Assembly: GCF_900102435.1 (NCBI RefSeq)
Contig: NZ_FNBU01000001.1
Span: 62,001-126,000, forward strand
Length of the DNA: 64,000 bases
Direction of reading: 5' to 3'
DNA from: Sporolituus thermophilus DSM 23256
Lineage (GTDB): Bacteria; Bacillota; Negativicutes; Sporomusales; Thermosinaceae
Shown: piece after piece, positions 34,520 through 44,816 of the stretch
Layout: each line of letters opens with the position of its first letter
How positions within the stretch are numbered: the first letter of the stretch is position 1
The notes under the pieces: generated by a model
Databases searched by the model: none
What the model saw: only the letters and a program-made list of their open reading frames with translations
Told to the model about the DNA's origin: nothing
Made by a program: the position numbers and the translations under genes

Positions 34520-35560
34520 TCATGCCTGCAAAATGCGGTAGCCGGCCGCTTTGCGCAGCCGGTTCATGACCGCCAGACCGAGACCGCTCTCGGTAATGCC
34601 TTCGGCATAGATAATGTCTACCGGCCAGGTATCAAAGTGGCGCAGCGCCTGGTAGAGGTTGGCGGCAATCGCGGCGGCATCGCCCCGTGGGCCATACACG
34701 GCCTTAACCACCGCCGGCGGCAGCAGCGCCGCCGTTTCCGCCGAAACGACCGCCCCGACCCGCCGGCCCGCAGCCAGCGCTTCCGTCACCTTGCGCCGCA
34801 CCAGGGCGGCGGCGCCTGCGCCTTCCACCAGCGTCATCGGCGCGGCCGGAGCATAATGGGTGTATTTCATCCCCGGCGAACGGGGTCTGGCCGTACTCTG
34901 CGCCAGGGCCGGATCAACCTCGACCTCGCCCAGCGTATCCAGCAGCATTTCCAGGGTAATGCCCCCGGGCCGGAGCAGCGTCGGCACCGGCGTGGTGCAG
35001 TCCACCACCGTGGATTCTACGCCAATGTCGCAGGGGCCGGCGTCCAGAACGGCATCGATGCGGCCGCTGAGGTCAGCCAGTACCGCCTGCGCCGTCGTCG
35101 GGCTGGGACGGCCGGAGGTATTGGCACTGGGCGCCGCGACCGGCACCCCGGCCAACCGGATAAGATCCCGCGCCACGGTCGACGCCGGCAGCCGCACGGC
35201 TACCGTGCTCAGCCCACCGGTAACCGCGTCCGGCACAACGTCCGTCCGGTCAAAGACAATGGTCAGTGGCCCCGGCCAGTAACGCGCCATCAGCGCCGCC
35301 GCGTTGGCCGGAATACGGCGGGCAAGCCTCGCCACGTCGCCGCTGTCGGCGATGTGCAGGATGAGCGGGTTGTCCGACGGCCGCCCCTTGGCGGCATAGA
35401 TGCGCGCCGCCGCCTGTGCGTCCAGACCGTTGGCGCCCAGGCCATATACCGTCTCGGTCGGAAAGGCGACCAGGCCGCCACGCCGCAGGATAGCGGCCGC
35501 TTCCGCCAGGATGCGCTTGTCAGGATAGTGTTTATCAACAAGGTAATACTTAGTTTCCAT
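34520..35560 (-). CDS. L-threonylcarbamoyladenylate synthase (Sua5/YwlC)
   Basis: A 346-residue Sua5-type enzyme, with YrdC domain (~1-200; GGLVAFPTETVYGLGANG, KGRPSDNPL, APSANTSGRPSPTTA) and C-terminal Sua5 domain (~225-346). It makes threonylcarbamoyl-AMP for t6A37 of tRNA. ATG 35560 follows GAGGAGAG. Next to prmC and prfA as in other Firmicutes. Confidence 0.95.
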   Translation of the reverse strand: METKYYLVDKHYPDKRILAEAAAILRRGGLVAFPTETVYGLGANGLDAQAAARIYAAKGRPSDNPLILHIADSGDVARLARRIPANAAALMARYWPGPLTIVFDRTDVVPDAVTGGLSTVAVRLPASTVARDLIRLAGVPVAAPSANTSGRPSPTTAQAVLADLSGRIDAVLDAGPCDIGVESTVVDCTTPVPTLLRPGGITLEMLLDTLGEVEVDPALAQSTARPRSPGMKYTHYAPAAPMTLVEGAGAAALVRRKVTEALAAGRRVGAVVSAETAALLPPAVVKAVYGPRGDAAAIAANLYQALRHFDTWPVDIIYAEGITESGLGLAVMNRLRKAAGYRILQA

Positions 35561-35571
35561 GCTCTCTCTCC

Positions 35572-36441
35572 TCACCGGTCGCGCCGCATGATCACGACGC
35601 GCTCAATGCCGGCGTAGTCCCTGATGACGGCTTCGACCCCAAGGCCGCTCATTGCGGCCAGGCCGGCCACTGCCGCCGCCTGGCCGCGGCCAACCTCGAC
35701 GGCCAAAAAACCGCCTTCGTTAAGATGTCCCGGCGCCCCGGCGACGATACGCCGGTAAAAATCCAGGCCATCCGCCCCCCCGGCCAGCGCCGTGCGGGGC
35801 TCGTGCCGGACCTCGGGTTCGAGGCCGGCCAGGTCGCCGTCCGGTATATAGGGCGGGTTGGAAACAATGGCGTGAAACGTCCGTCCGGCAACCGGGGCAA
35901 AAAGGTCGCCTTGTTTTAAGGCAAGGCGTGCCGCCACGCCGTGCTTTTGAGCATTGGCGGCGGCAACCTTGAGGGCACCGGGGGAAATATCGACCCCTAC
36001 GCCGGTGGCCGCCTTTAGCCGGTGGAGCAGGCTGACGATAATCGCGCCGCTGCCCACCCCCAGATCGAGGATGACAGGGGCGGATACCCCGGCGAGGCGC
36101 GCCAGCGCCGCCTCCACCAGTACCTCGGTGTCGGGGCGCGGCACGAGCACATCGCTCGTCACAATAAAATCAAGGCCCATGAACTCCTTATGGCCGGTAA
36201 TATAAGCCACCGGCACGCGCAGCGCCCGCTGCTTGACCGCTTCACGAAAAGCGGCCAGCTCCGCCGGCTCCAGCGGCTGGTCATAATTCAGATAAAGGTA
36301 AAGGCGGTCCCGTCCCAAGATGTGGGAAAGCAGCACTTCGGCGTCAAGGCGCGGCGTAGCCACGCCCTTGTCGCGGAAGTACTGCCCCGTCCAGTTTAAG
36401 ATGGCGCCGATTGTCCAGGTCTTGTGCTCTTTGGCGTTCAT
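35572..36441 (-). CDS. prmC: Peptide chain release factor N5-glutamine methyltransferase
   Basis: A 289-residue methyltransferase that modifies the Gln of the GGQ motif in release factors. The diagnostic NPPY is in IVSNPPYIPDGD, and SAM motif I is ILDLGVGSGAI. It starts one base after the prfA stop and so is coupled to its substrate gene. Confidence 0.97.
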   Translation of the reverse strand: MNAKEHKTWTIGAILNWTGQYFRDKGVATPRLDAEVLLSHILGRDRLYLYLNYDQPLEPAELAAFREAVKQRALRVPVAYITGHKEFMGLDFIVTSDVLVPRPDTEVLVEAALARLAGVSAPVILDLGVGSGAIIVSLLHRLKAATGVGVDISPGALKVAAANAQKHGVAARLALKQGDLFAPVAGRTFHAIVSNPPYIPDGDLAGLEPEVRHEPRTALAGGADGLDFYRRIVAGAPGHLNEGGFLAVEVGRGQAAAVAGLAAMSGLGVEAVIRDYAGIERVVIMRRDR

Positions 36442-36442
36442 G

Positions 36443-37513
36443 TTATCCGACCTGCTTCAGCCGTTCGGCCTGATCGGCGGTGATGAGCGCATTGATGAGC
36501 TCGTCCAAATCGCCGTTTAAGATAAAGTCCAGTTTATGCAGCGTCAGGCCGATGCGGTGATCGGTCACGCGGCCCTGCGGGAAGTTATAGGTGCGGATGC
36601 GCTCACTGCGGTCGCCGGTGCCGACCTGGCTTTTGCGCGTTTCCGCCAGCTGTGCCCGCTGCTCTTCCTGCGCCGCCTCGAGCAGTTTGGCGCGCAGCAC
36701 GCGCATCGCTTTCTCGCGGTTTTTAATCTGCGACTTTTCGTCCTGGCACTGCACCACGATGCCGGTCGGCAGGTGGGTAATGCGCACGGCCGATTCGGTC
36801 TTGTTGACGTGCTGGCCGCCGGCGCCGCTGGCGCAGTAGGTGTCGATGCGGAGGTCATTCGGATTAATGACCACGTCGTCCACATCATCGGCTTCCGGCA
36901 GCACGGCTACCGTCACCGTCGAAGTATGGATGCGGCCGCTGGCTTCCGTTTCCGGCACGCGCTGCACGCGGTGCACGCCGCTCTCGTACTTGAAGCGCGA
37001 GTAAGCGCCGTCGCCCTGGATACTGAAGACCACTTCCTTAAACCCGCCCAGGTCGGAGCTGTTGGCGTCCAAGAGCTCTACCCGCCAGCCCTGGGTCTCG
37101 GCGTAGCGGGTATACATGCGAAAAAGGTCGCCGGCGAAGAGGGCCGCCTCATCGCCGCCGGCGCCGGCCCGGATTTCGATGATAACGTTTTTCTCATCGT
37201 TGGGGTCCTTGGGCAGCATCAGGATGCGCAGCTCCTCTTCCAGCCGGACGCTTTGCTCTTTAAGTTCGGCCAGCTCGGCCTCCACCATTTCGCGAAAATC
37301 GTCATCCAGTTTTTCCTTCAGCATTTCCCTGGCATCTTCCATCCCTTGCAGCACCTTTTTGTACTCCCGGAACTTCGTGACAATCTCCGTGAGTTTGGCA
37401 TGGGCCTTGGCGTGTTTCTGCCATTCGCTTTGGTTGGCAATAATATCAGGGTCGCTGATCAAATTTTCCAATTCCAGGTATTTATCTTCAATCGCCTGCA
37501 ATTTATCCAGCAT
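36443..37513 (-). CDS. prfA: Peptide chain release factor 1
   Basis: A 356-residue class I release factor for UAA/UAG. The catalytic GGQ lies in [18 protein letters not shown] and the domain 2 codon-recognition region follows [17 protein letters not shown] 37513 is 9 bases after GGAGGTGA and overlaps the end of the DUF1385 gene by 11 bases. Confidence 0.98.
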   Translation of the reverse strand: MLDKLQAIEDKYLELENLISDPDIIANQSEWQKHAKAHAKLTEIVTKFREYKKVLQGMEDAREMLKEKLDDDFREMVEAELAELKEQSVRLEEELRILMLPKDPNDEKNVIIEIRAGAGGDEAALFAGDLFRMYTRYAETQGWRVELLDANSSDLGGFKEVVFSIQGDGAYSRFKYESGVHRVQRVPETEASGRIHTSTVTVAVLPEADDVDDVVINPNDLRIDTYCASGAGGQHVNKTESAVRITHLPTGIVVQCQDEKSQIKNREKAMRVLRAKLLEAAQEEQRAQLAETRKSQVGTGDRSERIRTYNFPQGRVTDHRIGLTLHKLDFILNGDLDELINALITADQAERLKQVG

Positions 37514-38402
37514 TGGCATTCACCTCCTCCGTTGTCGCTGCCGGGTCATCCGGCTTCACCGCTTCCAGGGCGCGGATGGCCACTTCGATCTGGTCGTCGC
37601 TTGGTTCGCGGGTGGTCAGCTTCTGCAGCCACAGGCCGGGAGCAATGGCGCAGCTTACCCACCGCTTGTCACTGCGGCCGGCAAAGCGGATAATCTCGTA
37701 GCTAATGCCGGCAATGACCGGCAGCAGGAGAATCCGCGACAGAATGCGCAGCCACAGGTCGGGCCAGCCTAAAAAGGCGAAAACGATAATGCTCACTACC
37801 ATGACAATCAGCAGGAAATTGGTGCCGCACCGGGGATGGAGCGTGCTGTAGGCCCGCACATGCTCTACGTCTAAGGGCGCGCCTGCTTCAAAGGCATGAA
37901 TGGTTTTATGCTCCGCACCGTGGTACTGAAAAACGCGCTGAATATCTTTCAGCAGCGAGATGCCGTAAATATAGGCGATAAAAATGGCCAGGCGTAACAG
38001 GCCTTCCATCAGGTTGAGGATACGGGCGTCAGCGGTGACGCCGTGCAGAAATTTGGCGGCATAGGTGGGAATGACGACAAAGAGCAAGATGGCCAGCCCA
38101 AAGGATAGGACCATGGTCATGGCAATGTCTCGCCCCGAGAGCGCCTCCTCCTCTTCGCCGGCGGCCTGGGCCGAAAACGAAAGGGCCTTTAGGCCGTAGA
38201 CCAGCGATTCGACTAACGCCACTACGCCGCGGAGCAGGGGTTTTTTCAAAAGGGGATAGCGGTCGGTAAGCGAGGTCAGCGGTTCTTTGCTGACGACAAT
38301 GCTGCCCGAAGGCTCGCGCACGGCTGTCGCAATATAACCCGGCCCGCGCATCATGACGCCTTCGATAACGGCTTGGCCGCCGATTGTAATTTTGCTCTTC
38401 AC
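37503..38402 (-). CDS. DUF1385 membrane protein (YqhQ-like)
   Basis: A 299-residue protein with the family start [14 protein letters not shown], several membrane segments (~100-160 and 200-250) and the conserved [15 protein letters not shown] and HPRCGTNFL. The His/Cys-rich core suggests metal binding, but the function is unknown. GTG 38402 follows GGAGAGGAG; an open frame further upstream overlaps the rpmE region and lacks support. Confidence 0.93.
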   Translation of the reverse strand: MKSKITIGGQAVIEGVMMRGPGYIATAVREPSGSIVVSKEPLTSLTDRYPLLKKPLLRGVVALVESLVYGLKALSFSAQAAGEEEEALSGRDIAMTMVLSFGLAILLFVVIPTYAAKFLHGVTADARILNLMEGLLRLAIFIAYIYGISLLKDIQRVFQYHGAEHKTIHAFEAGAPLDVEHVRAYSTLHPRCGTNFLLIVMVVSIIVFAFLGWPDLWLRILSRILLLPVIAGISYEIIRFAGRSDKRWVSCAIAPGLWLQKLTTREPSDDQIEVAIRALEAVKPDDPAATTEEVNANAG

Positions 38403-38466
38403 GGCTGTTCTCCTCTCCAATAAATCAAGAGTGGCCGGCGCCGGCAAAAACGTCCACATACAGCGA

Positions 38467-38491
38467 GAGCAGAGCACTAGCTGCTCTGCTC
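38467..38491 (-). other. Hairpin between rpmE and the DUF1385 gene
   Basis: GAGCAGAGC (38467-38475) and GCTCTGCTC (38483-38491) form a 9-bp stem. No T-run follows on the minus strand, so it is more likely an mRNA processing/stability hairpin or weak terminator. Confidence 0.6.
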
Positions 38492-38502
38492 CGATGTTAA
38501 GC

Positions 38503-38703
38503 TTATTCTTGGCCGTAGCGCTTATTGAATTTCTCGATGCGGCCACGGGCAGCGACCGTACGCTGTTGGCCGGTGAAGAAAGGATGGCACTTGGAGCAAA
38601 CGTCTACACGCAGTTCTTTTTTAACAGAACCAGTGGTGAAGGTATTGCCGCAACCGCATACGACTCTTGCTTCACCGTACTTGGGATGGATTTTTTCTTG
38701 CAT
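38503..38703 (-). CDS. rpmE: 50S ribosomal protein L31
   Basis: A 66-residue L31 of the zinc-binding (C+) type: Cys residues in VVCGCGNTF and VCSKCHPFF. The C+ form depends on zinc. ATG 38703 is used; the longer frame from 38715 adds four residues upstream of the usual MQEKIHPKY start. Confidence 0.97.
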   Translation of the reverse strand: MQEKIHPKYGEARVVCGCGNTFTTGSVKKELRVDVCSKCHPFFTGQQRTVAARGRIEKFNKRYGQE

Positions 38704-38725
38704 CGTATCCTGCACCTCACTTTAT

Positions 38726-38754
38726 CTAACCTTTACGGGTAACCTTTTACGGGA
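38726..38754 (-). promoter_or_regulatory. Direct repeat in the rpmE leader
   Basis: Two near-identical units, AACCTTTACGGGT and AACCTTTTACGGGA, stand side by side between the rpmE promoter and start. They could form part of a leader structure for autoregulation by L31, but no full fold was worked out. Confidence 0.35.
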
Positions 38755-38774
38755 CTTTGCTTCCACGCTACGTT

Positions 38775-38803
38775 ATTATAGCACAACGGCGCCGCGTGTG
38801 CAA
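38775..38803 (-). promoter_or_regulatory. Sigma70 promoter of rpmE
   Basis: On the minus strand TTGCAC (38803-38798) and perfect TATAAT (38780-38775) are separated by 17 bases, about 70 bases upstream of the rpmE start. Confidence 0.85.
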
Positions 38804-38892
38804 CAACTAGTATTTACGGCTAGTCCCGGGGCTATACCGCCTACCGTGGAAAGTGGCAATCGGGAAGTGGTAAGTGGTGGAACGTTAGTATT

Positions 38893-40131
38893 TTAGCCGG
38901 GATAAACGGTGAAACTACCCAGGCGCAGGCGGGGAAAGCGGCGCGCCAATTCGGCCAGGAAGGGACGTACGCCTATCGGCTCGGCAGATGATGGCGGCAT
39001 GGCGGCCAGAAACAAATCGGGGTCGAAATTGAGGTTGCGCAGCTGCACCATATCCACCCCGGTTTCCGCAAGAAAATCATACCAGGCCGCCGCCTCCTCC
39101 GGCCGGTCGTTAAACCCGGGGAAAAGCAGCATATTGAGCGAGACGTAAACCCCCTTCGCTTTGGCGTAACGGATCGACGCCTTCACATCGTCCAGGCGGT
39201 AACCGGCGCGGTAATAAGCTTGGTACGCGTCGGGGCGGGCGCTGATAATGCTTACCCGCATGCTGTTTAGGCCGGCGTCGACAATTTGGGCGATGCCGTC
39301 GGTATAGCCGGCGTTGGTATTAATGTTAATGATGCCCCGGCCGGTTTGGGCCCGAATACGGCGCACCGCGGCGGCAATGACGCCGGCAGCCAGCGACGGC
39401 TCGCCTTCACAGCCCTGGCCGAAACTGATGATGGCGTCCGGCGCGCCGGTCAGGTGATATGTGCCAACCTCCGCCACTTCTTCGGCCGTCGGTTGAAAAG
39501 CAATGCGGCTTTGCGGCGCCGGACAGCACTCGGCCGACTGCAGGGAAATGCAGCCCAGGCAGTTGGCGTTGCAGGCCGGCGACACAGGGATCCCCGCCTC
39601 CCACCGCCGGTAAAAGAGGTTCTGGGCCGTGCAGCAATGCCACTTGAGCGAACAGTGCGCCAGATGGTCCACCAGGCGGTTGTTGGGCAAATCCTTCTTG
39701 ACCCGGGCGATGCGGCGGGACAGGTCGGCGGTATTGTAGCGGGCCGGATCCCATTTATCGTTGGCGGCGCTCTGTATTGCAGCCACATACATTTCGTCCT
39801 TATACAAAGCGACGGCCGTGTAGCCGAACAGGGGCAGCGGCGGCGCCCCCTCCTGCCGGCGAAAAGCGGGCAGATGGGTACGGGTGTAGCCGACCGGCAG
39901 CATGGCGGCCACCGCCAGGAGCGGCCCGGCAAGGGGTTCGATCTTATCCTTTCGGGCGGCCAGGGCCGTCCGGCCGGGCAAAAACATGAGCTCAGCCCCT
40001 TCCGGGAGGGGAATCATTTCGGCAGGGCTTAGCCTGACCGTGGCAGAGCCCGACCGCCCCACGGCCTGATAGCCCGGAGCATCAAAGATATTGCCGTTTG
40101 GGTCGGCATATAACGCGGTAACTAGACCCAT
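38893..40131 (-). CDS. Radical SAM protein
   Basis: A 412-residue radical SAM enzyme. The cluster motif CNANCLGC (CX3CX2C) is central rather than N-terminal, with ~165 residues before it. It is followed by FGQGCEGEPSL and INTNAGYTDGIAQIVDAGLNSMRVS, typical of the family beta-barrel. The substrate is unknown. It starts next to the pth stop (ATG 40131; GTG 40140 is possible). The position of the motif and the ECCPAP Cys pair after it suggest a specialised subfamily. Confidence 0.88.
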   Translation of the reverse strand: MGLVTALYADPNGNIFDAPGYQAVGRSGSATVRLSPAEMIPLPEGAELMFLPGRTALAARKDKIEPLAGPLLAVAAMLPVGYTRTHLPAFRRQEGAPPLPLFGYTAVALYKDEMYVAAIQSAANDKWDPARYNTADLSRRIARVKKDLPNNRLVDHLAHCSLKWHCCTAQNLFYRRWEAGIPVSPACNANCLGCISLQSAECCPAPQSRIAFQPTAEEVAEVGTYHLTGAPDAIISFGQGCEGEPSLAAGVIAAAVRRIRAQTGRGIININTNAGYTDGIAQIVDAGLNSMRVSIISARPDAYQAYYRAGYRLDDVKASIRYAKAKGVYVSLNMLLFPGFNDRPEEAAAWYDFLAETGVDMVQLRNLNFDPDLFLAAMPPSSAEPIGVRPFLAELARRFPRLRLGSFTVYPG

Positions 40132-40140
40132 CACTTCCAC

Positions 40141-40698
40141 CTACTTGTTAAACGCGTTCATCGCTTTGTTCAGTCCGTCTTTGAGGATGGCCTCCACCGC
40201 ATCGGCGGCGCGGACAATGGCCTGGTCGATCAGGGGCGCCTCGTCCGGCGCAAACTTGCTCAGGACATAATCGGCCGTCGCCCACCCTTGCGGCGGCCGG
40301 CCGATACCGACCCGCACGCGGGCAAAAGTATCGGCGCCAAGGTGCGCCAGGATGGATTCAATTCCCCGGTGGCCGCCGCTTGAGCCCTTCATGCGCAAGC
40401 GCAGCCGTCCCACCGGCAGGTCGAGGTCGTCGAAAACAACAATAATGTCTTCGGCCGCCAGTTTGTACCAGCGGGCAATCTCGCCCACGGCGCGGCCGCT
40501 TAAATTCATGTATGTCTGTGGTTTGACCAGAAGCACGGCGCCGGCACCCCGGTACTCGGCCACCTCGGCCTCGTGGCGACGACGCCAGTCGCCGATGCCC
40601 CACCGGCGTGCCAGCTCGTCTATTACCATAAAGCCAACGTTATGGCGGGTGGCACTGTACTCCCGACCGGGGTTGCCCAGGCCCACAATCACTTTCAT
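40141..40698 (-). CDS. pth: Peptidyl-tRNA hydrolase
   Basis: A 185-residue Pth that recycles peptidyl-tRNA. Conserved: IVGLGNPGREYSATRHNVGF with catalytic His and Asn, YMNLSGRAV and DDLDLPVGRLRLRMKGSSGGHRG. Its start overlaps the polysaccharide deacetylase stop by 4 bases. The usual Firmicute order prs-pth is kept, with two genes inserted. Confidence 0.97.
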   Translation of the reverse strand: MKVIVGLGNPGREYSATRHNVGFMVIDELARRWGIGDWRRRHEAEVAEYRGAGAVLLVKPQTYMNLSGRAVGEIARWYKLAAEDIIVVFDDLDLPVGRLRLRMKGSSGGHRGIESILAHLGADTFARVRVGIGRPPQGWATADYVLSKFAPDEAPLIDQAIVRAADAVEAILKDGLNKAMNAFNK

Positions 40699-41525
40699 CG
40701 GTTCTTTTCCTCCGTTTTGGTCAGAATTTCGTCGACAGTCACAAACCGGTAACCCTTGGCTAAAAGGTCGCGGATAATGTGGCGCACCGCCTCCACCGTT
40801 TGGGCGCGGGACGCGGTGGCCGCTACGCCGTCGCCGTCATGGAGCAGGATGATGGAGCCGTTTTTAACTTTGCTGACGGTGCGGGCAACAATAACGTCCA
40901 CCCCCGGGTTGGTCCAGTCGCGGCTCATGACCGACCACTCGACCACTCTGATGCCCTTTTCGGCCATGACGTCCATCACGACGGCATCGCGGAAGCCATG
41001 GGGCGGCCGGACAATGCGCGGCGGCGCCTGGCCAGTGATAGCCGCCAGCACCGCGCCGGTGCGGTCGACCTCCGCGGCAATCGTCTCCCGGTCGGCCTTT
41101 AAGAGATCGATATGGTTATATGTATGATTGCCAAGCTGATGCCCTTCCGCCACGATCCGTTTCACCAGGTCAGGGTGTTTTTCCGCGTTTTTGCCGATGA
41201 CGAAAAAGGTGGCCGGCACCTGATATTCTTTTAGTATGTCCAAAATCTGGCCGGTATAGGGCGGATAGGGGCCGTCGTCAAAAGTGAGGGCCACCAGTTT
41301 CTGCGATGAGTCGCCTTCGGAAAAAGCCGGCCCGTAAAAGTCCGTTCCCGGCAAAACGGCATTAAGCGTAAGCACGAAACCGGTAAGAATCCCCAGGACG
41401 GCCACGCCCAGTCCCAGGCGCGCCGGCCGCCGCAAGATCCGCAAGTAGTCGAGGACCAGGCTGATGACGACCACTGTTGTCAGCAGCCCGAGCATACTAA
41501 TCAGCCGCAGCTTGGGTTCAAACAT
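40695..41525 (-). CDS. Polysaccharide deacetylase (NodB domain), membrane-anchored
   Basis: A 276-residue protein with an N-terminal membrane segment (~8-28) and a NodB domain: TFDDGPYPPYTGQIL with the metal/catalytic Asp pair, HQLGNHTYNHIDL with the two His ligands, and RPPHGFRDA. It would deacetylate peptidoglycan or another cell-wall sugar. ATG 41525 overlaps the GNAT gene end by 8 bases; the long open frame upstream lies inside that gene. Confidence 0.92.
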   Translation of the reverse strand: MFEPKLRLISMLGLLTTVVVISLVLDYLRILRRPARLGLGVAVLGILTGFVLTLNAVLPGTDFYGPAFSEGDSSQKLVALTFDDGPYPPYTGQILDILKEYQVPATFFVIGKNAEKHPDLVKRIVAEGHQLGNHTYNHIDLLKADRETIAAEVDRTGAVLAAITGQAPPRIVRPPHGFRDAVVMDVMAEKGIRVVEWSVMSRDWTNPGVDVIVARTVSKVKNGSIILLHDGDGVAATASRAQTVEAVRHIIRDLLAKGYRFVTVDEILTKTEEKNR

Positions 41526-42150
41526 TTCCGGCCCCCATTTCCTTAAACATGATGAGCCATGGCCCCTGCGAATCGTAGGTAAAGCCGCCCGGCACAAAGC
41601 CATGTTTTTCATAGACGCGAATGGCCGGAGCGTTGTCCGGCCGGACTTCAAGGCGCACCCTTCTTGCCCGGCAGGAGCAAAAATAAGTGAGCGCCGCGTC
41701 CATGAGGGCGCTGGCGACGCCCCGGCCACGACACGCCTTGGTAACGGCGATCGACAGTATACGGGCGTCCGCCGCTTTGGCTGGCGCCACCGCCGAGCGC
41801 AAAAAGGCCAGTTTATTGAGCACAATTACTTTGAGTGGGTGCAGGCCGAAACCATAGCGGCCCGTAACCCACCGCCACGCCCAGCGAAAAAGCGCTCCAC
41901 TCAGGACGGCGCGCCGCCACAGGCCGGATAAGCGGGCCGGTGCAAAGCAATAGCCTACGATCGCATCCCCTTCGCGGGCGACAAAAGCCGCCGCCGGCTC
42001 GGCGTCATACACCAGGGAGAAAACATCGATCATTGCCTGCGGATTAGGCAAACGCCCGCCGCAATGATGGAGCACGCTCTCTTTAAAGCACTCGGTAAAA
42101 ATCGCGGCAATGGCCGGTATATCCGCCGCCGTGGCCTGCTCAATGCGCAT
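41518..42150 (-). CDS. GNAT-family N-acetyltransferase
   Basis: A 210-residue acetyltransferase. The acetyl-CoA loop is in SIAVTKACRGRGVASALMDAAL (R/QxxGxG/A as RGRGVA) and the C-terminal NAPAIRVYEKHGFVPGG is typical. The substrate is not identifiable. ATG 42150 follows GGAGGCGG. Confidence 0.9.
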   Translation of the reverse strand: MRIEQATAADIPAIAAIFTECFKESVLHHCGGRLPNPQAMIDVFSLVYDAEPAAAFVAREGDAIVGYCFAPARLSGLWRRAVLSGALFRWAWRWVTGRYGFGLHPLKVIVLNKLAFLRSAVAPAKAADARILSIAVTKACRGRGVASALMDAALTYFCSCRARRVRLEVRPDNAPAIRVYEKHGFVPGGFTYDSQGPWLIMFKEMGAGNV

Positions 42151-42174
42151 GGCGCCGCCTCCTTCAACGTATTA

Positions 42175-42230
42175 ACCACGAAGGACACCCCTTCGCGTTC
42201 TTCGCGTACTTAGCGGTTTTGGGGTTGCTT
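42175..42230. repeat. Partial palindromic repeat, copy 4
   Basis: Contains ACCACGAAGGACACCCCTTCG and arms CGCGTTCTTCGCGTAC..GCGGTTTT, similar to module B arms but without the GCGCGAC core. A decayed copy in the gap between the GNAT gene and the prs terminator. Confidence 0.5.
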
Positions 42231-42240
42231 ACCGATATTT

Positions 42241-42280
42241 AACAAAATGAGATTGCCGCCCCTTGCGCCGGCAATCTCAC
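42241..42280 (-). terminator. Terminator of prs
   Basis: GAGATTGCCG (42249-42258) and CGGCAATCTC (42269-42278) form a 10-bp stem, followed on the minus strand by ATTTTGTT. Confidence 0.85.
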
Positions 42281-42293
42281 CAGACAGTCGCTG

Positions 42294-43247
42294 TTAATCG
42301 TCAAAGAGCTTGCTCACCGACAGATCGCCGAAAATGCGGATGATGGCCTCGCCAAACAGCGGCGCTACCGACAACACCTTAATTTTCGGCGTCCGCTTCT
42401 CCGGTGGAACAGGGATAGTGTTGGTGACGATAAGCTCCTTAATATTGGAGTTTTCCACCCGCTCGACCGCCGGCGGGCTGAGCACCGGGTGGGTGCAGCA
42501 GGCGTAAACTTCCTTGGCGCCGAACTGGGCCAGCGCCCGGGCGCCTTCGGTAAGCGACCCGGCCGTGTCCACGATGTCGTCGATGATAACCGCGGTCTTG
42601 CCTTCGACGCTGCCAATAAGGTTCATAACCTCGGCCACGCCCGGCGCCGGGCGGCGTTTTTCAATGATGGCAATCGGCGCATGCAGGCGGTCGGCCAGCT
42701 GCCGGGCCCGCGTGACGCCGCCCAGGTCGGGGGAAACGACAATCAGGTCTTCCAATTTTTTCGCGGCGATATATTCGGCCAGAATCGGCACACCGAGCAG
42801 ATGGTCTACCGGAATGTCGAAAAAGCCCTGTATTTGGCCGGCATGCAAATCCATGGTAACAACACGCGTTACCCCGGCGGTTGTCAGCAGATTGGCGACC
42901 AGTTTGGCGGAGATGGGTTCCCGGCCCCGCGTCTTGCGATCCTGCCGCGCGTAGCCGTAATAGGGAATTACGGCGGTGATATGACGGGCCGAGGCCCGTT
43001 TGAAAGCGTCGACCATGATTAAGAGTTCCATCAGGTTGTCGTTTACCGGCTGGCTGGTCGGCTGAATGATGAAAACATCCTTGCCGCGCACGCTCTCATC
43101 AATGATAACCTGAATTTCGCCGTTGTTAAAGCGGCCCACGAAGGCATCGCCCACCGTCAGGCCGAGATAAGACGCAATTTCCTCGGCCAACGCCGGATTA
43201 GCGTTACCGGTAAAAATGCGCAGTCGTTTACCGTCGTCTAAAATCAT
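42294..43247 (-). CDS. prs: Ribose-phosphate pyrophosphokinase
   Basis: A 317-residue PRPP synthase. Conserved: RFNNGEIQV, the PRPP-binding [19 protein letters not shown] and [20 protein letters not shown] 43247 lies ~10 bases after GGAGG; an upstream open frame overlaps the glmU end. Downstream of glmU as in other Firmicutes. Confidence 0.97.
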   Translation of the reverse strand: MILDDGKRLRIFTGNANPALAEEIASYLGLTVGDAFVGRFNNGEIQVIIDESVRGKDVFIIQPTSQPVNDNLMELLIMVDAFKRASARHITAVIPYYGYARQDRKTRGREPISAKLVANLLTTAGVTRVVTMDLHAGQIQGFFDIPVDHLLGVPILAEYIAAKKLEDLIVVSPDLGGVTRARQLADRLHAPIAIIEKRRPAPGVAEVMNLIGSVEGKTAVIIDDIVDTAGSLTEGARALAQFGAKEVYACCTHPVLSPPAVERVENSNIKELIVTNTIPVPPEKRTPKIKVLSVAPLFGEAIIRIFGDLSVSKLFDD

Positions 43248-43294
43248 TGTCCGCAAACCTCCAGATACAAGCCGCGCCGGCAGCGCCAGGCCTG

Positions 43295-44665
43295 TTACTT
43301 TTTCCGGTGCTTGTCCGCCCATCCTTCGATGTTGGTCTGCCGGGCACGGGCCACTCCCAGGGCGGACGGCGGCACGTTCTTGGTAATTGTCGAGCCGGCA
43401 GCCACATAAGCGCCTAAGCCCACCGTCACCGGCGCCACCAGGTTGGTGTTACAGCCGATAAACGCGTCGTCCTCAATGATGGTGCGGTATTTTTGCTTAC
43501 CGTCGTAATTGACGGTAATCGTACCGGACCCAATATTGACCCGTGCGCCCATATCGGTGTCACCAATATAGCTAAGATGGGGAATCTTGCTATTTTCCCC
43601 GATCTGCGAATTCTTCACTTCGACAAAGTTGCCGATTTTAACGCCCCGGGCCAGAACCGTACCCGGCCGGAGATGGACATAAGGACCGACCGTCACGTCG
43701 TCGCCAATTTGGCACTCGTGCGCATACGTAAAGTGGATAGTGGCATTGTCGCCCACCGTCGTGTCCTGTATACGCGTGCTGGGACCGATGACGCAGCCCT
43801 GCCCAATCATCGTCCGGCCTTCCAGCCAGGTAAAGGGATAAATGACGGTATCCGGAGCGATCTGGACTTCGGCGTCAATAAACGTACTGGCCGGATCCAT
43901 AATAGTAACGCCGCTTTCCATCAGCGCCGTCAGCTTGCGCCGGCGGATGATCCGCTCGGCCTCAGCCAGTTGCAGGCGTGAATTGATGCCCAGCGTCGCC
44001 TGGTAATCAGCCGCCGGCAAGGCCCAGACTTTGGCGCCTTCGTTTACTAAAATGCCGATCACATCAGTGAGGTAATATTCACCTTGGGCGTTGTCGCGGC
44101 GCACCCTTCGCAGGGCGCGAAACAGAGCCGGCCCTTCGAAACAGTAAATGCCGGTGTTTACTTCATTAACCGCCTGTTCGGCCGAGCTCGCGTCTTTTTG
44201 CTCAACAATCTTGAGCACCTGGCCGTCAGCGCTGCGGATAACCCGTCCATAACCGGTCGGGTCGGGCATATGGGCCGTCAGGACGGTCGCCGCGGCCCGC
44301 TGCGCGCGGTGCTGAGCTACCAGCCCTTTCAGCATCTCCCCCTCGAGCAGGGGCGTGTCGCCACAGAGCACCAGGACCGTGCCCTGAAAGTCGGCCAGTT
44401 TGCTTTCCGCCTGCATTACGGCATGGCCGGTACCTAATTGTTCGGCCTGAACAACGAACTCTGCCTGACCCTCCAGTTCGGCCGCCACCGCTTCGGCGCC
44501 GAAGCCGATTACGACGATATTCCGGGTCGCTCCCGCTTGGCGGGCCGCATCCAGCACATGCTGCACCATAGGCTTACCGCCCACCTTGTGCAGCACCTTG
44601 GGTAGGGCCGATTTCATCCGTGTGCCCTTGCCGGCCGCCAGCACAAGCGCCGCTAGTTCAGACAT
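43295..44665 (-). CDS. glmU: Bifunctional GlmU (UDP-GlcNAc synthesis)
   Basis: A 456-residue enzyme with N-terminal uridyltransferase ([20 protein letters not shown]) and C-terminal left-handed beta-helix acetyltransferase (hexapeptide repeats, then [27 protein letters not shown]). It makes UDP-GlcNAc for peptidoglycan and lipopolysaccharide. In its leader, just before the AGGAGG site, CGCCGGT and ACCGGCCGGCG (~44682-44706) can pair. Confidence 0.98.
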   Translation of the reverse strand: MSELAALVLAAGKGTRMKSALPKVLHKVGGKPMVQHVLDAARQAGATRNIVVIGFGAEAVAAELEGQAEFVVQAEQLGTGHAVMQAESKLADFQGTVLVLCGDTPLLEGEMLKGLVAQHRAQRAAATVLTAHMPDPTGYGRVIRSADGQVLKIVEQKDASSAEQAVNEVNTGIYCFEGPALFRALRRVRRDNAQGEYYLTDVIGILVNEGAKVWALPAADYQATLGINSRLQLAEAERIIRRRKLTALMESGVTIMDPASTFIDAEVQIAPDTVIYPFTWLEGRTMIGQGCVIGPSTRIQDTTVGDNATIHFTYAHECQIGDDVTVGPYVHLRPGTVLARGVKIGNFVEVKNSQIGENSKIPHLSYIGDTDMGARVNIGSGTITVNYDGKQKYRTIIEDDAFIGCNTNLVAPVTVGLGAYVAAGSTITKNVPPSALGVARARQTNIEGWADKHRKK

Positions 44666-44816
44666 ACCGTACCTCCTGCTTTCGCCGGCCGGTAACCCTC
44701 CAACCGGCGAGACTCGCTAGCTTTCTAACCATTTTCCCTTTCGACACCGTCTGCCATATTCCTCTCCAGGACCAAAATATCCTAACCTTTTGATTAGTCG
44801 GTTTATTCACGCCCGC

